A stretch of 64,000 nucleotides of DNA from the NCBI RefSeq assembly GCF_900176505.1, contig NZ_FWYB01000003.1, positions 310,001 through 374,000 of the forward strand, given 5' to 3'. The notes beneath the pieces are model-generated. The model saw nothing but the letters and a program-made list of their open reading frames with translations. It was not told the origin of the DNA and searched no databases. Position numbers and translations under genes: made by a program. Below are positions 1 through 8,867 of this stretch, piece after piece (position 1 is the first letter of the stretch; every line of letters starts with the position of its first letter). Origin of the DNA: Pedobacter nyackensis. Lineage in GTDB: Bacteria > Bacteroidota > Bacteroidia > Sphingobacteriales > Sphingobacteriaceae.

Positions 1-249
1 AACAGCGTTTATTTTCTTGATGTTTTCCATTGATGATACCGCATCTTCAATTTTCTTGGTTACGGTATTTTCTACCTCGGCTGGTGAAGCACCGGGGTAA
101 ATGGTTGAAATAGATACAACGTTGTTAGAGAATTTTGGTAATAACTCATAACCCAACGAAAAGTAACTCAATAGCCCCAGTAAGGTGAGTGCAGTAAAGA
201 CTACAATTACCAGAGAGGGCCTTTTAATAGATATATCTGTTATCTTCAT
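1..249 (-). CDS. RND efflux permease, N-terminal fragment
   Basis: This is the first 83 residues of an inner-membrane RND (AcrB/MexB-type) proton-driven pump; the rest lies beyond the left edge. The start MKITDISIKRPSLVIVV, a first transmembrane helix at about residues 12-31, and the following GYELLPKF and YPGASPAEVENTV segments are typical of hydrophobe/amphiphile efflux pumps, where this stretch leads into the porter domain. It is the last visible gene of a leftward operon after the adaptor (60-base gap) and the TolC-like channel, so it should form a tripartite exporter with them. The substrate cannot be read from this fragment. Start is ATG at 247-249. Confidence 0.9.
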   Translation of the reverse strand, partial: MKITDISIKRPSLVIVVFTALTLLGLLSYFSLGYELLPKFSNNVVSISTIYPGASPAEVENTVTKKIEDAVSSMENIKKINAV

Positions 250-309
250 TTTCTTTTTTTTTTGCGTACTGCGATTGGTGTATCGCGAAGTTAACTGCCT
301 GAGATTGGA

Positions 310-1377
310 TTATTTTACAATGCTAACCGCAGTGCCTTCAGCCAAGTTAATCTGTCCACTGGTAATTACAGTTTCTCCTTCATTAAGTCCTTCAAGAATT
401 TCGACAGAATCACCTAAAATACGACCTGCAACTACTTTACGCAGTTTAGAGGTGTTAGTCGTTGTATCTAAAACAAATACCTGGTTACTGCTTACACTAC
501 CCACAAAAGAGGTACGTGGAACTAAGATGCTCGGTGCTTGTTTAGGGAAGTTAAATACTGCAGTTCCGTACATACCCGCTCTAAGACTATTGCTAGTGTT
601 GTTGTCTACTTCAATCTCAATTGGGAAGTTTAAAGATGCATCAGCTTTTGCTGCAATAAATGAAACCTTGCCATTGAATTTTTCTGTTGGGAAAACAGAT
701 GATTTAATCTCTATTTTGTCGCCCACTTTAAGGTGCGCAACCTGAGATTCGTTAACGTTTACTCTTAACTTTAATTTAGAAACGTCTACGATTTCGAATA
801 ACTGGGTTCCTTGTGTATTTACGAATGCTCCAACTTCAATGTATCTTTTGTTGATGATACCGTTAATTGGTGATTTGATGTTAGCATCACTTACTTTTCT
901 TGAAGCGCTTTGTAGTCTTAAACGTGCGTTTTCTACAGCAAGTTTAGCCTGATCTAATTGCTGTTGTGTAACACCACCGGTTTTAAAAGAGTTGCTATAT
1001 CTTGCTTCGTCTTTAATTGCATTTTGTAGATTAGCCTGAGCTGTTTCTTTATCTGTATTGATAATTTCAGCATCAATACGAGCTAAGATTTGTCCTTTAG
1101 TTACGCGATCGCCTTCATCTACAAAAATTTTGCTAACTCTACCTGCATTTTCTGACAGGAAGTTTAATTCTTGTTTAGGTACAAAAGTACCGTTGACGCT
1201 AAAATCCAGGTCGGTCACTTTTTTCTCTACCGTTGCAACCCTAACAGCAACAGCGCCACCACCTTCTGCAATAAAGGCAGTTTTTGCTTCGTTTTTCTTC
1301 TTGTTATTGTCTAACACCATGGCAATTCCAGCCAGGGCAACGATGATTATTAAGGCAGTAATAATTCCTCTTTTCAT
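310..1377 (-). CDS. RND efflux periplasmic adaptor subunit (HlyD/MFP family)
   Basis: Membrane-fusion protein bridging the RND pump and the outer-membrane channel. The 355 residues begin with one membrane anchor (about 4-22). A first lipoyl half follows (about 75-105, with VDEGDRVTKGQILARID), then a coiled-coil hairpin rich in A, N, Q and K (about 105-165), a second lipoyl half (SPINGIINKRYIEVGAFV), and beta-barrel and membrane-proximal domains to the end. Length and order match the family. Its ATG overlaps the stop of the TolC gene by one base, so the two are probably translationally coupled. The anchor has no lipobox cysteine, so it is likely held by the helix. Confidence 0.95.
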   Translation of the reverse strand: MKRGIITALIIIVALAGIAMVLDNNKKKNEAKTAFIAEGGGAVAVRVATVEKKVTDLDFSVNGTFVPKQELNFLSENAGRVSKIFVDEGDRVTKGQILARIDAEIINTDKETAQANLQNAIKDEARYSNSFKTGGVTQQQLDQAKLAVENARLRLQSASRKVSDANIKSPINGIINKRYIEVGAFVNTQGTQLFEIVDVSKLKLRVNVNESQVAHLKVGDKIEIKSSVFPTEKFNGKVSFIAAKADASLNFPIEIEVDNNTSNSLRAGMYGTAVFNFPKQAPSILVPRTSFVGSVSSNQVFVLDTTTNTSKLRKVVAGRILGDSVEILEGLNEGETVITSGQINLAEGTAVSIVK

Positions 1378-2717
1378 TATAATAGCGATTTTATATTTCC
1401 GTTTGATTTGATTAATTGTATTTCGGCAATTTTGTAGTTTAATAATGCCTGGGTGTAGCTGTTTTGCGCTTCTGTGAGTGAGCTTTCTGTATCCAGCAGG
1501 TCAGTTAAAGAAGCCAAGCCATTGTTGTAATTGTTCTGTGTGCTTTTATAAATTTCCTCGGCCAGTTGAACGTTTTCTTTTTGTGCATTAATCGTAGTTA
1601 AACTATTGCGCAACTGAATTTTAGCATTCTCGTATGCTAAGTTCAAAGAGTTAGTCGATTCTTTTCTGTCTTCTTTTGCTTTTTGAATATCAATGTCAGC
1701 CTGACGGATTTTTGAACGGGTTAAGAAGCCGTTAAAGATGGGTACTTTTAAAGTCAGTCCAACTGCTGATGAACCAAAACCGATAGCCGTGTTGTTAGAG
1801 CTAAGGAAATCGAATCCGCCACTCTGGCTGGAATAGGTGTAATTTCCCGTTAAAGCTAAACTTGGATAATATTCTGAAACATAAGCTTTACGTTGCAGAG
1901 ATAAAAGTTTGTCCTGGGTATTCAAAAGCTTGATTTCTGTTCTGTTATCCAAGGCCAGTGCCTCTGTGAACTGAGGTAATTGGGTAACTTCTGTCAGTTC
2001 TGTATTAGGTAAAGTAATTTGATTACTTACCGGCATCCCCATTGAGAACTTTAATTGGTTCTCTAATAACGTAATGGCATTTAATGTCTGCTCGCGTTGA
2101 GTCTGCAAATTGGTAAGGTTAACTTTAATCCGATCAACATCAATTTTTTTAGCTAAACCATTTTTATACTGGTTAGATATGATGTTTTCGACAACTTTCA
2201 CATTTTTTATGTTATTGTCTACCACATTTAGTTGTTGTCTGTTTACCAATACCTGATAATAGTTATTAGCAACAAATTCGATGATTTGCTCTTCAGTTAA
2301 TGTGGAAGTAAGCACGTAATATTCTTCACTGGATTTTGCTGCTTGTAATCCTGTAAAGACTGTTTGATTGAATAATTGTTGCGACAATTGAATTCCGGCG
2401 GATGAATTCCAATTTTGGCCCATCTTAAACGATTGTGTGGTTCCGCCTATATTGGCTACCAATTGACCAATAATAGGGTTGTAGGTTAAACCAGCATTAC
2501 CGGTAATTTGAGGTAAGGCCTGGGCTCTAATTTCTTCTGTTTTGTATTTTCCTCCATCAATATCTAGCTTCGCTTTACGCACATTTGCGCTATTTTGTAT
2601 CGCATAGTTGAGTGCTTCTTTAAGCGTCAGCGTTTGCTGGGCACTTGCTGTATTTGATAACAATAAGCCCAGCAATAATACCGGGATCATTTTTATCTGT
2701 TTAATTACTGTGTTCAT
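1377..2717 (-). CDS. TolC-family outer-membrane efflux channel
   Basis: Outer-membrane factor of the tripartite exporter. It has 446 residues with a signal peptide of about 26 residues ending near SNTASA. Two repeated halves follow, each with long alpha-helical hairpins (for example residues 150-235 and 330-430) and beta strands (PQITGNAGLTYN and YPSLALTGNYTYSS) that would form the barrel. The C-terminal YNNGLASLTDLLDTESSLT segment is characteristic of the OEP family. It lies 14 bases after a TetR repressor gene and overlaps the adaptor gene by one base, so regulator, channel, adaptor and pump are one transcription unit. Confidence 0.95.
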   Translation of the reverse strand: MNTVIKQIKMIPVLLLGLLLSNTASAQQTLTLKEALNYAIQNSANVRKAKLDIDGGKYKTEEIRAQALPQITGNAGLTYNPIIGQLVANIGGTTQSFKMGQNWNSSAGIQLSQQLFNQTVFTGLQAAKSSEEYYVLTSTLTEEQIIEFVANNYYQVLVNRQQLNVVDNNIKNVKVVENIISNQYKNGLAKKIDVDRIKVNLTNLQTQREQTLNAITLLENQLKFSMGMPVSNQITLPNTELTEVTQLPQFTEALALDNRTEIKLLNTQDKLLSLQRKAYVSEYYPSLALTGNYTYSSQSGGFDFLSSNNTAIGFGSSAVGLTLKVPIFNGFLTRSKIRQADIDIQKAKEDRKESTNSLNLAYENAKIQLRNSLTTINAQKENVQLAEEIYKSTQNNYNNGLASLTDLLDTESSLTEAQNSYTQALLNYKIAEIQLIKSNGNIKSLL

Positions 2718-2731
2718 ATATATAGTTTACG

Positions 2732-3337
2732 TTATTTTAATCCTTTGATAAATATGGTAGACAGGCTAAGTTGTTTGTCCAGAATATTCTTCATTTCTTT
2801 TTTGCTTGGGAATAGCTCTTTGTTGCCATGCATGATACATAGTGAAGTGATACCGGCAAGGCTATCAAGATATAACTCGGCAACTTTATAGGCATCTGTT
2901 GGAGCGATTTCATTTTTGTCTATTGCAGCTTGAAAGATATCTGCATGAAGTTGTATGTTTTTAGCACGCATTTTCATGAAGTGTTCTTTCAGGATATCAT
3001 TGTTTAGCGAGGCGTCTGGGGTGCCACTTGATAAATGCAGCATGTAATACTTTTGAAAGAAACGATGTTTGATCTCAACAAAAATGGCCATCCGCTCTTC
3101 AATACTCATGATTGTTGGCTGATGTTGTTCCAATATGCTGAAATAATCGTTAAAAATTTTGTCAATTACTCCTAATATTAAGCTGCTCTTATCAGGAAAA
3201 TAATAATACAAAGACGGTTTGCTTACCGAAAGGTCTTCCGCAATCTCATTCATTGTGGTTTTGTTAATTCCATAATGAATAAAACGCTTGATCGCTCCTT
3301 CAATAATTGCCTCTCTTTTTTTATCTGTCTCTACCAT
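2732..3337 (-). CDS. TetR/AcrR family transcriptional regulator
   Basis: Ligand-responsive repressor, 201 residues. The N-terminal helix-turn-helix spans about residues 10-55, with TTMNEIAEDLSVSKPSLYYY and FPDKSSL typical of TetR; the rest is an alpha-helical ligand-binding and dimerisation domain. It is first in the efflux operon and most likely controls that operon and itself. A TAnnTTTG-type -7 element (TATTTTTG) lies at 3376-3383, 38 bases from the ATG. An inverted repeat ATTTTC-CTGA-GAAAAT at 3406-3421 is a possible operator. The next gene upstream encodes a paralog. Confidence 0.92.
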   Translation of the reverse strand: MVETDKKREAIIEGAIKRFIHYGINKTTMNEIAEDLSVSKPSLYYYFPDKSSLILGVIDKIFNDYFSILEQHQPTIMSIEERMAIFVEIKHRFFQKYYMLHLSSGTPDASLNNDILKEHFMKMRAKNIQLHADIFQAAIDKNEIAPTDAYKVAELYLDSLAGITSLCIMHGNKELFPSKKEMKNILDKQLSLSTIFIKGLK

Positions 3338-3375
3338 TCTACTTTTTTACTTTCTGACTTTTTTATATTTAAGGT

Positions 3376-3383
3376 CAAAAATA
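3376..3383 (-). promoter_or_regulatory. Putative -7 promoter element for the TetR/efflux operon
   Basis: Minus-strand TATTTTTG matches the Bacteroidetes -7 consensus TAnnTTTG. It is 38 bases upstream of the tetR ATG. No clear -33 TTTG was seen at the expected spacing. Confidence 0.4.
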
Positions 3384-3405
3384 AGGCCATAATCCGGCTT
3401 AGAGA

Positions 3406-3421
3406 ATTTTCCTGAGAAAAT
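3406..3421. promoter_or_regulatory. Possible TetR operator (inverted repeat)
   Basis: Perfect 6-base arms ATTTTC and GAAAAT flank CTGA, just upstream of the predicted efflux-operon promoter. TetR proteins bind short palindromes near their own promoters. The assignment is by position only. Confidence 0.25.
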
Positions 3422-3448
3422 CAGCGCAAACTTACAATTGCATGACTA

Positions 3449-4063
3449 TTATTCTTGGGTCCGAGGCTTTAGGCCTTGCAGGAAGATCTCGGCGAAGACT
3501 TTTTCCTTTAGGAAAATTTGTTTGAATTGTTCTTTTTCCGGGAAAATGTTCTTGTCTTTAGACATAATGTTAAAATGAATGCCTGACAAAGCGTCAATAA
3601 ATATTTCAGTTGTCAGTTTAGGGTCTTCCATTTCAAATTCCCCGTTTGTAATGCCACGGTTAAATAAGGAACCAATGATGATGGTTTCGAAAGCTCTGGC
3701 TTTATTGAATTTTTCACAGAGGTTTTCCGGCAATTCGCAGCCAATAATTTGGCTTGACTCGAGCAAATTGTAGTATTTCTGAATAAAGGATTGTCTTTTT
3801 TGTAGTAATTTGAACACTCCTTCAGTTGAACTGCTGGTTTTATCAATGGATTTAACCAGGTCTCTGCTGATGATTTGCATCAGGTGCTCAATTGCACTTA
3901 CGTAAAGGCTGAGTTTATCAGGGAAGTAATAGTAAAGTAGTGCTTTAGAGAAAGATATGTCTTTGGCAATCTCCGTCATCGTGGTCTTTGATAAACCATA
4001 ATGAGCAAATCTTTTTAGCGCTGCTTCAATAATTATATTCCTTTTTTTGTCTTGATTCTCCAT
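3449..4063 (-). CDS. TetR/AcrR family transcriptional regulator (second copy)
   Basis: A 204-residue TetR regulator clearly paralogous to its downstream neighbour. The N termini align (MENQDKKRNIIIEAALKRF against MVETDKKREAIIEGAIKRF) and the helix-turn-helix segments are nearly the same (TTMTEIAKDISFSKALLYYY). An in-frame ATG eight codons upstream (4087) exists, but the alignment favours 4063. A strong purine run AAGGAGG lies inside the would-be extension, 14 bases before the ATG. The ligand domains have diverged, so the ligand probably differs. It is separate from the efflux operon by 111 bases. Its target could be that operon or its own gene. Confidence 0.88.
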   Translation of the reverse strand: MENQDKKRNIIIEAALKRFAHYGLSKTTMTEIAKDISFSKALLYYYFPDKLSLYVSAIEHLMQIISRDLVKSIDKTSSSTEGVFKLLQKRQSFIQKYYNLLESSQIIGCELPENLCEKFNKARAFETIIIGSLFNRGITNGEFEMEDPKLTTEIFIDALSGIHFNIMSKDKNIFPEKEQFKQIFLKEKVFAEIFLQGLKPRTQE

Positions 4064-4180
4064 AAAATTGCTACAATCCTCCTTCAATATATGCGTTAAT
4101 TAGCATTTTATTATCCAGCCGAAAAATAGGCAAAATTTTTAAATATTGCTTTTAACATATTTATTACAACAGCTAACAAT

Positions 4181-4188
4181 TACATTTG
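4181..4188 (+). promoter_or_regulatory. Putative -7 promoter element for murB
   Basis: TACATTTG matches TAnnTTTG and is 22 bases upstream of the murB ATG. No good -33 element was found. Confidence 0.4.
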
Positions 4189-4210
4189 TGCTGTTATATC
4201 CAATACATTT

Positions 4211-5227
4211 ATGTCGATTATACAAGAAAATATATCTCTGAAGCCTTTTAATACATTTGGTGTTGCTGTAAGTACAAGTTTCTTTGCCGAAATCTTTAAT
4301 GAGTCGGATTTGAACGAGTTGTTAGGGGAGTCCATTGTTAAAACTCAGCCTTTGTTGGTTCTGGGTGGAGGTAGTAATCTTTTATTTACAAAGGATTTTG
4401 AAGGCTTGGTTATAAAAGTGAGTATACCCGGTATTTCTTTTGATGTTCAGGGTAACGATGTGATGGTAACGGCTGGTGCAGGTGTAGTATGGAATGATCT
4501 GGTAAATTATTGTGTGAACAATGGTTTTGCCGGTATTGAGAATCTGAGTTTGATTCCCGGTACGGTTGGTGCCTCTCCAATACAAAACATAGGTGCCTAT
4601 GGAGTTGAACTGAAGGATGTTTTTCATTCCTGTACGGCGCGCGAGATTGCAACTGCAAATGAGCGCGTATTTAAATTTGAGGATTGCGGGTTTGGTTATC
4701 GCGACAGCATCTTTAAAAATGAGCTGAAAGGTCAGTATATCATTACTTCCGTTAGTTTCAAATTAAGTAAACAGGCAAAGCTTAATACGCAATATGGCGC
4801 TATTCAGGCCGAGCTTCAAAATAGAAAGATTGATCATCCAACCATTTCAGATATCTCTCGTGTGGTAGCTGATATCAGGGTAAGTAAGCTACCTGATCCC
4901 TCAACAATTGGTAATGCTGGCAGCTTTTTTAAGAACCCTGTAATCGAACAGGAGAGCTTTGAAGCTGTTTACACAAAGTTTCCTGAGCTGGTCCATTATC
5001 CCGCTCCTGGAGGTAAGGTTAAGCTCGCAGCAGGCTGGCTTATAGAGCAATGCGGTTTTAAGGGGAAGGTAGTAGGGCATACCGGGACATGGAAGAATCA
5101 AGCTTTAGTTCTGGTCAATCATGGCTCCGCAACAGGTCAGGAAGTGTATAGTTTTTCAGAAGAAATCATCAATACAGTGTACAATAAATTTGGCGTTGCA
5201 TTGGAACGTGAAGTAAATATCCTGTAA
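4211..5227 (+). CDS. murB: UDP-N-acetylenolpyruvoylglucosamine reductase
   Basis: Cytoplasmic FAD enzyme of peptidoglycan synthesis that reduces UDP-GlcNAc-enolpyruvate to UDP-MurNAc with NADPH. The 338 residues fit the longer type I (E. coli-like) form. Visible marks are the FAD-binding GGGSNLL and PGTVGASPIQNIGAYG segments, a GYRDSIFK loop, the catalytic-serine motif GNAGSFFKNP, the KLAAGWLIEQCGFKG segment, and a conserved glutamate near the C terminus (LEREVNIL). It is a single gene with its own promoter. The downstream gap of 166 bases shows no terminator hairpin that I could see. Confidence 0.97.
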   Translation: MSIIQENISLKPFNTFGVAVSTSFFAEIFNESDLNELLGESIVKTQPLLVLGGGSNLLFTKDFEGLVIKVSIPGISFDVQGNDVMVTAGAGVVWNDLVNYCVNNGFAGIENLSLIPGTVGASPIQNIGAYGVELKDVFHSCTAREIATANERVFKFEDCGFGYRDSIFKNELKGQYIITSVSFKLSKQAKLNTQYGAIQAELQNRKIDHPTISDISRVVADIRVSKLPDPSTIGNAGSFFKNPVIEQESFEAVYTKFPELVHYPAPGGKVKLAAGWLIEQCGFKGKVVGHTGTWKNQALVLVNHGSATGQEVYSFSEEIINTVYNKFGVALEREVNIL

Positions 5228-5393
5228 TATCCACCTGTTTGGTATTGTTAACCGCGATACGCAATTTCTTAACATTGAATCTTGTTTTTTGGTACATATC
5301 TTGTATAGACATTGTTATGTATTATTAAACAAATTTATACGCTCACTCAACATATCTATTTGTTTGTTTTTTTAACCCTAAAACTAAAAGACT

Positions 5394-5924
5394 ATGACAA
5401 AAAATGAGTTCAATGTACAGCTGCACGATCATTCTGTTTCTTTACAATCCTTCGCCTTGAATTTTACCAAAGACATCGAAGATGCAAATGATCTTGTGCA
5501 AGATACGATGCTTAAGGCAGTTACGTATTACGGGAAGTTCAAAGACGGGACGAATTTAAAAGGTTGGCTGTTTACTATTATGAAGAACACCTTCATTAAT
5601 AACTACAGACGTCTGGTTAAAACAAATGCATTAATTACCAAATCGGATGATATTTCTTCTGCAAATCTTCACTACAGCGCCACAAAAAATTCTAGTGAAA
5701 GCAAATTTGTATTAGGGGATATCAATAAAGCATTAGCAACATTACAGCCTGAATATTATATTCCATTTGTTAAATATTTTGAAGGTTATAAATACCATGA
5801 AATAGCGGAGATGCTGGAGATACCAATAGGAACAGTTAAAACCAGAATCCATGTAGCCCGTCAGATTCTTAAAAAGTACTTAAAAACCTATTCGAAAGAT
5901 ATTTTGGGTTCGGAAGTGATGTAA
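5394..5924 (+). CDS. RNA polymerase sigma factor, ECF type
   Basis: A 176-residue sigma-70 family factor with only regions 2 and 4. Region 2 (about residues 12-75) has DANDLVQDTMLKAVTYY and LKGWLFTIMKNTFINNYRR. Region 4 (about 110-165) has LQPEYYIPFVKYFEGYKYHE followed by EIAEMLEIPIGTVKTRIHVA. No FecR-like or zinc-finger anti-sigma gene is adjacent, unlike the two other ECF genes with FecR partners in this window. Such stand-alone sigma factors are common in Bacteroidota. The gene ends at a good intrinsic terminator and is monocistronic. Its regulon is unknown. Confidence 0.93.
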   Translation: MTKNEFNVQLHDHSVSLQSFALNFTKDIEDANDLVQDTMLKAVTYYGKFKDGTNLKGWLFTIMKNTFINNYRRLVKTNALITKSDDISSANLHYSATKNSSESKFVLGDINKALATLQPEYYIPFVKYFEGYKYHEIAEMLEIPIGTVKTRIHVARQILKKYLKTYSKDILGSEVM

Positions 5925-5950
5925 ACCGAATTTTCAATTAAATATATATA

Positions 5951-5985
5951 AGGCCTGTCACGCATTGTGATTGGCCTTTTTTTGT
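5951..5985 (+). terminator. Intrinsic terminator after ECF sigma gene
   Basis: AAGGCC and GGCCTT arms with an inner TCAC/GTGA pairing form a hairpin followed by a run of seven T. Confidence 0.8.
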
Positions 5986-6037
5986 GCGCAATTTTAAAGA
6001 CATTAAATAAAATCAGAATTTCTATAGATTTTTCAAT

Positions 6038-6045
6038 TAGTTTTG
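6038..6045 (+). promoter_or_regulatory. Putative -7 promoter element for PAP2/LtaS-like genes
   Basis: TAGTTTTG fits TAnnTTTG and is 22 bases before the PAP2 ATG. No clear -33 element. Confidence 0.4.
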
Positions 6046-6067
6046 CTTTTTTTGCATTGTAGTTAAA

Positions 6068-6844
6068 ATGAGTACAAAGTTTCAGTTAAAGATTAGTTTA
6101 ATCCTGCTGGTGTTGGTTTCTGCAGTTAGGGTGCAGGGCCAGACTACAGACTCGGTACCTGTAAAAGCTGTTTATAGCGAGGTTAGGTATAAGCCAATCC
6201 AGTATAAAGCACTTATTGTGCCTGCTGCGTTTATGGCTTATGGCTTTAGTGCGCCTTATATAAAGCCCTTAAAAAAGCTTGATGATGATACTAATTATGA
6301 ACTGCGGGAAGATCATCCAAGATTTGGGTTCCACGTAGATGATTACCTCCGTTATGCCCCCATTGCCGCTGTGTATGGACTGGATCTGACAGGTGTAAAA
6401 AGTAAACACAATTTTGTTGACAGAACGGCTATGTTACTTTTGTCGACCGCTATTGCGGGAGGTTCCACATTCATCACTAAAAATATAACCAGCAGAACGC
6501 GGCCAAATGGCCTGGATAACCATTCTTTTCCATCGGGGCATAGTTCCATGGCCTTTATGGCCGCAGAATTTATGCACCAGGAGTATAAGGACCAATCACC
6601 CTGGTATAGCATATTGGGGTATTCGATGGCGGTAACTACTGCTACTTTGCGCTTGTATAATGGCGCGCATTGGTTTAGCGATGTAGTTGCCGGTGCCGGA
6701 TATGGCGTTCTCTCCACAAAAATTTCCTACTGGGCTTACCCATTTATAAAAGACAAGCTGTTCCATAATAAGGCGAACCATACGGTATTGGTTCCCTTTC
6801 ATCAAGAAGGGCACACCGGGTTAACATTTGTACGTAAGCTCTAA
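6068..6844 (+). CDS. PAP2-family phosphatase
   Basis: Phosphatidic-acid-phosphatase-2 type membrane-associated phosphatase of 258 residues. After a signal-like N terminus (about 1-25), it carries all three motifs: KNITSRTRP (K-x6-RP), PSGH with the catalytic histidine, and RLYNGAHWFSDVVAG with the second histidine and aspartate. Family members remove phosphate from lipid phosphates such as undecaprenyl diphosphate, phosphatidate or lipid A at the periplasmic face. The LtaS-like gene starts 11 bases downstream, so the pair probably acts on the same lipid carrier or product. The substrate is not determined by sequence. Confidence 0.9.
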   Translation: MSTKFQLKISLILLVLVSAVRVQGQTTDSVPVKAVYSEVRYKPIQYKALIVPAAFMAYGFSAPYIKPLKKLDDDTNYELREDHPRFGFHVDDYLRYAPIAAVYGLDLTGVKSKHNFVDRTAMLLLSTAIAGGSTFITKNITSRTRPNGLDNHSFPSGHSSMAFMAAEFMHQEYKDQSPWYSILGYSMAVTTATLRLYNGAHWFSDVVAGAGYGVLSTKISYWAYPFIKDKLFHNKANHTVLVPFHQEGHTGLTFVRKL

Positions 6845-6855
6845 TCCACCACATC

Positions 6856-8787
6856 ATGATTTATAAAAACAAACTCGAAAGATTATTCTTTCAACACAGG
6901 TTTAGTCCTGTTGTCATCGCTACATTGTTGTTGTGTGCTGTGTCGCTCATTACGCGTACTATCTTACTGATCAGTTCGAAACAGTATGTCGACTTCTCCA
7001 TCCTGAATTTACTGGGCATTTATCTGATCGGACTTTTATTCGATTTAGCTGCAGCCTCCTTTGCCCTGATCCCATTGGTGCTTTACATCTGGCTTATGCC
7101 TGACAAGTTGTACAGGAAGAAGTTTAACCGTGTACTGTTGTCGATCTATTTCCTGGTTGTAATTGGCACTTTGTTATTCAACGCTGTTTCGGAGTGGTTC
7201 TTTTGGGAAGAATTCTCTGTGCGATATAATTTTATCGCTGTTGATTATCTGGTTTATACCACTGAGGTGATCGGTAACATCAGACAATCCTATCCAGTAA
7301 ATACCATTCTGATCGTCTTGTTACTGGTTTCTTTAGGATTACTGTTGTTGTTGAACCGGTATGTGTGGAAACACAATGAGCAATCTTTTAGGTTTAAGCA
7401 GCGTACTGCCGTAGCACTCGTTTTACTTTGTATTCCTGTTTTTGTTTTCTTCTCATTCAATCATAAATGGAAATATTTCAGCACTAACCAGTATGTAAGT
7501 GAGCTTGCGGGTAATGGTATGTACGATTTTGGTAATGCCTTTTGGAACAATGAGCTTGATTACGATACCTTCTACAAAACGTTGCCGATTGAGAAAGCGG
7601 AGGTGATGATCAGGAAGCAAATGAATCCAGATAGCGTAGGAGTTTTAGCTGCTGATAAGTTTACCCTTAGACATATTGATAATCCAGGTGAAGAAAAGAG
7701 GATGAACGTAGTGTTGATTAGTGTAGAAAGCTTGAGTGCCGATTTTATGACACACTTTGGAAATACACAGGGCATTACTCCTCAGTTGGATTCTTTGGCT
7801 AAGCAAGGTGTTCTGTTTACCAATCTATATGCTTCAGGTACGCGTACAGTCAGGGGGCTTGAGGCTTTGGCGCTTTCTATTCCGCCAACACCGGGGCAGT
7901 CTATCGTAAAGCGTCCTGATAACAAAGGTCTTTTTTCTTTGGGCAGTATATTCAAATCAAAAGGATACCACAGCAGGTATGTTTATGGAGGTTATGGCTA
8001 TTTTGATAACATGAATGCCTTCTTTTCTGAAAATGGGTATGACGTTACAGATCGTAAAGCGATAAAGGATTCTGAGGTTCACTACCAGAACATCTGGGGT
8101 GTTGCAGATGAGGATCTGTTTACGCTTTCGTTGCGTTTGGCAGATGAGGATTATCATAACAAAAAGAACTTCTTTGCGCACATCATGACGGTTTCTAACC
8201 ACCGCCCATATACTTATCCCGAAGGTCGTATAGATATTCCTTCGCATACGGGTAGGGAAGGTGCAGTAAAGTATACCGACTATGCTATTGGCAGGTTTAT
8301 AAAGGAAGCTTCTGCAAAGCCATGGTTCAAAAATACCATCTTTGTTATCGTAGCCGATCATTGTGCTTCAAGTGCCGGTGCGGTAGAGCTTCCGGTAAAT
8401 AAATACCATATACCAATGATATTCTATTCGCCGGGTAACATTACGCCAGGTAATTTTGATAAGTTAACTGCTCAGATAGATGTTCCGCCGACCATACTTG
8501 GGTTCTTAAATATGGATTATACCAGTAAGTTTTTTGGACATGATGTGTTTAGAATGAAGCCGGGAGAGGAACGTGCATTTATCAGTACTTACCAAAGTCT
8601 GGGTTACATCAAAAATAATAAGCTGGTGATTCTTGAGCCAAATAAGAAGGCTAAAACGTATGCTCCTGATTTTATAACAGGTAGCTCAACATTGGTGGCC
8701 CCGGATGAATCATTGATTAATGAAGCCGTATCGAACTATCAGGTTGCTTCTTATTTGTATAGAAATCATTTGTATAATAAGCTGTAG
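6856..8787 (+). CDS. LTA synthase-family sulfatase-fold membrane protein
   Basis: Membrane enzyme of the alkaline-phosphatase superfamily, 643 residues. About five transmembrane helices fill the first 200 residues, followed by a periplasmic sulfatase-fold domain (about 275-590). Metal and catalytic residues can be matched to LtaS: glutamate in ISVESLSADFM, nucleophilic threonine in ASGTRTVRG, histidine in SNHRPYTYP, and the VIVADHC motif. LtaS uses phosphatidylglycerol to transfer phosphoglycerol. In a Gram-negative bacterium the acceptor would more likely be a periplasmic glycan or envelope lipid. It is in an operon with the PAP2 phosphatase and ends at a shared terminator. Confidence 0.9.
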   Translation: MIYKNKLERLFFQHRFSPVVIATLLLCAVSLITRTILLISSKQYVDFSILNLLGIYLIGLLFDLAAASFALIPLVLYIWLMPDKLYRKKFNRVLLSIYFLVVIGTLLFNAVSEWFFWEEFSVRYNFIAVDYLVYTTEVIGNIRQSYPVNTILIVLLLVSLGLLLLLNRYVWKHNEQSFRFKQRTAVALVLLCIPVFVFFSFNHKWKYFSTNQYVSELAGNGMYDFGNAFWNNELDYDTFYKTLPIEKAEVMIRKQMNPDSVGVLAADKFTLRHIDNPGEEKRMNVVLISVESLSADFMTHFGNTQGITPQLDSLAKQGVLFTNLYASGTRTVRGLEALALSIPPTPGQSIVKRPDNKGLFSLGSIFKSKGYHSRYVYGGYGYFDNMNAFFSENGYDVTDRKAIKDSEVHYQNIWGVADEDLFTLSLRLADEDYHNKKNFFAHIMTVSNHRPYTYPEGRIDIPSHTGREGAVKYTDYAIGRFIKEASAKPWFKNTIFVIVADHCASSAGAVELPVNKYHIPMIFYSPGNITPGNFDKLTAQIDVPPTILGFLNMDYTSKFFGHDVFRMKPGEERAFISTYQSLGYIKNNKLVILEPNKKAKTYAPDFITGSSTLVAPDESLINEAVSNYQVASYLYRNHLYNKL

Positions 8788-8810
8788 ATTTCAGTTTTAT
8801 TTAAAGCTAT

Positions 8811-8847
8811 AAAAGCCTATCGGTGAAAAACTGATAGGCTTTTTTGC
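8811..8847. terminator. Bidirectional terminator
   Basis: AAAAGCCTATC and GATAGGCTTTT arms around a short loop, with A-run on one side and T-run on the other. It lies between two convergent genes and can serve both. Confidence 0.85.
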
Positions 8848-8867
8848 TATGTGCAATCCTATAACTC

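Noticed and set aside
185..745. Plus-strand reading frame of 186 codons over the adaptor gene
   Set aside because: It lies antisense to a well-supported HlyD-type gene, and its translation has no family features.
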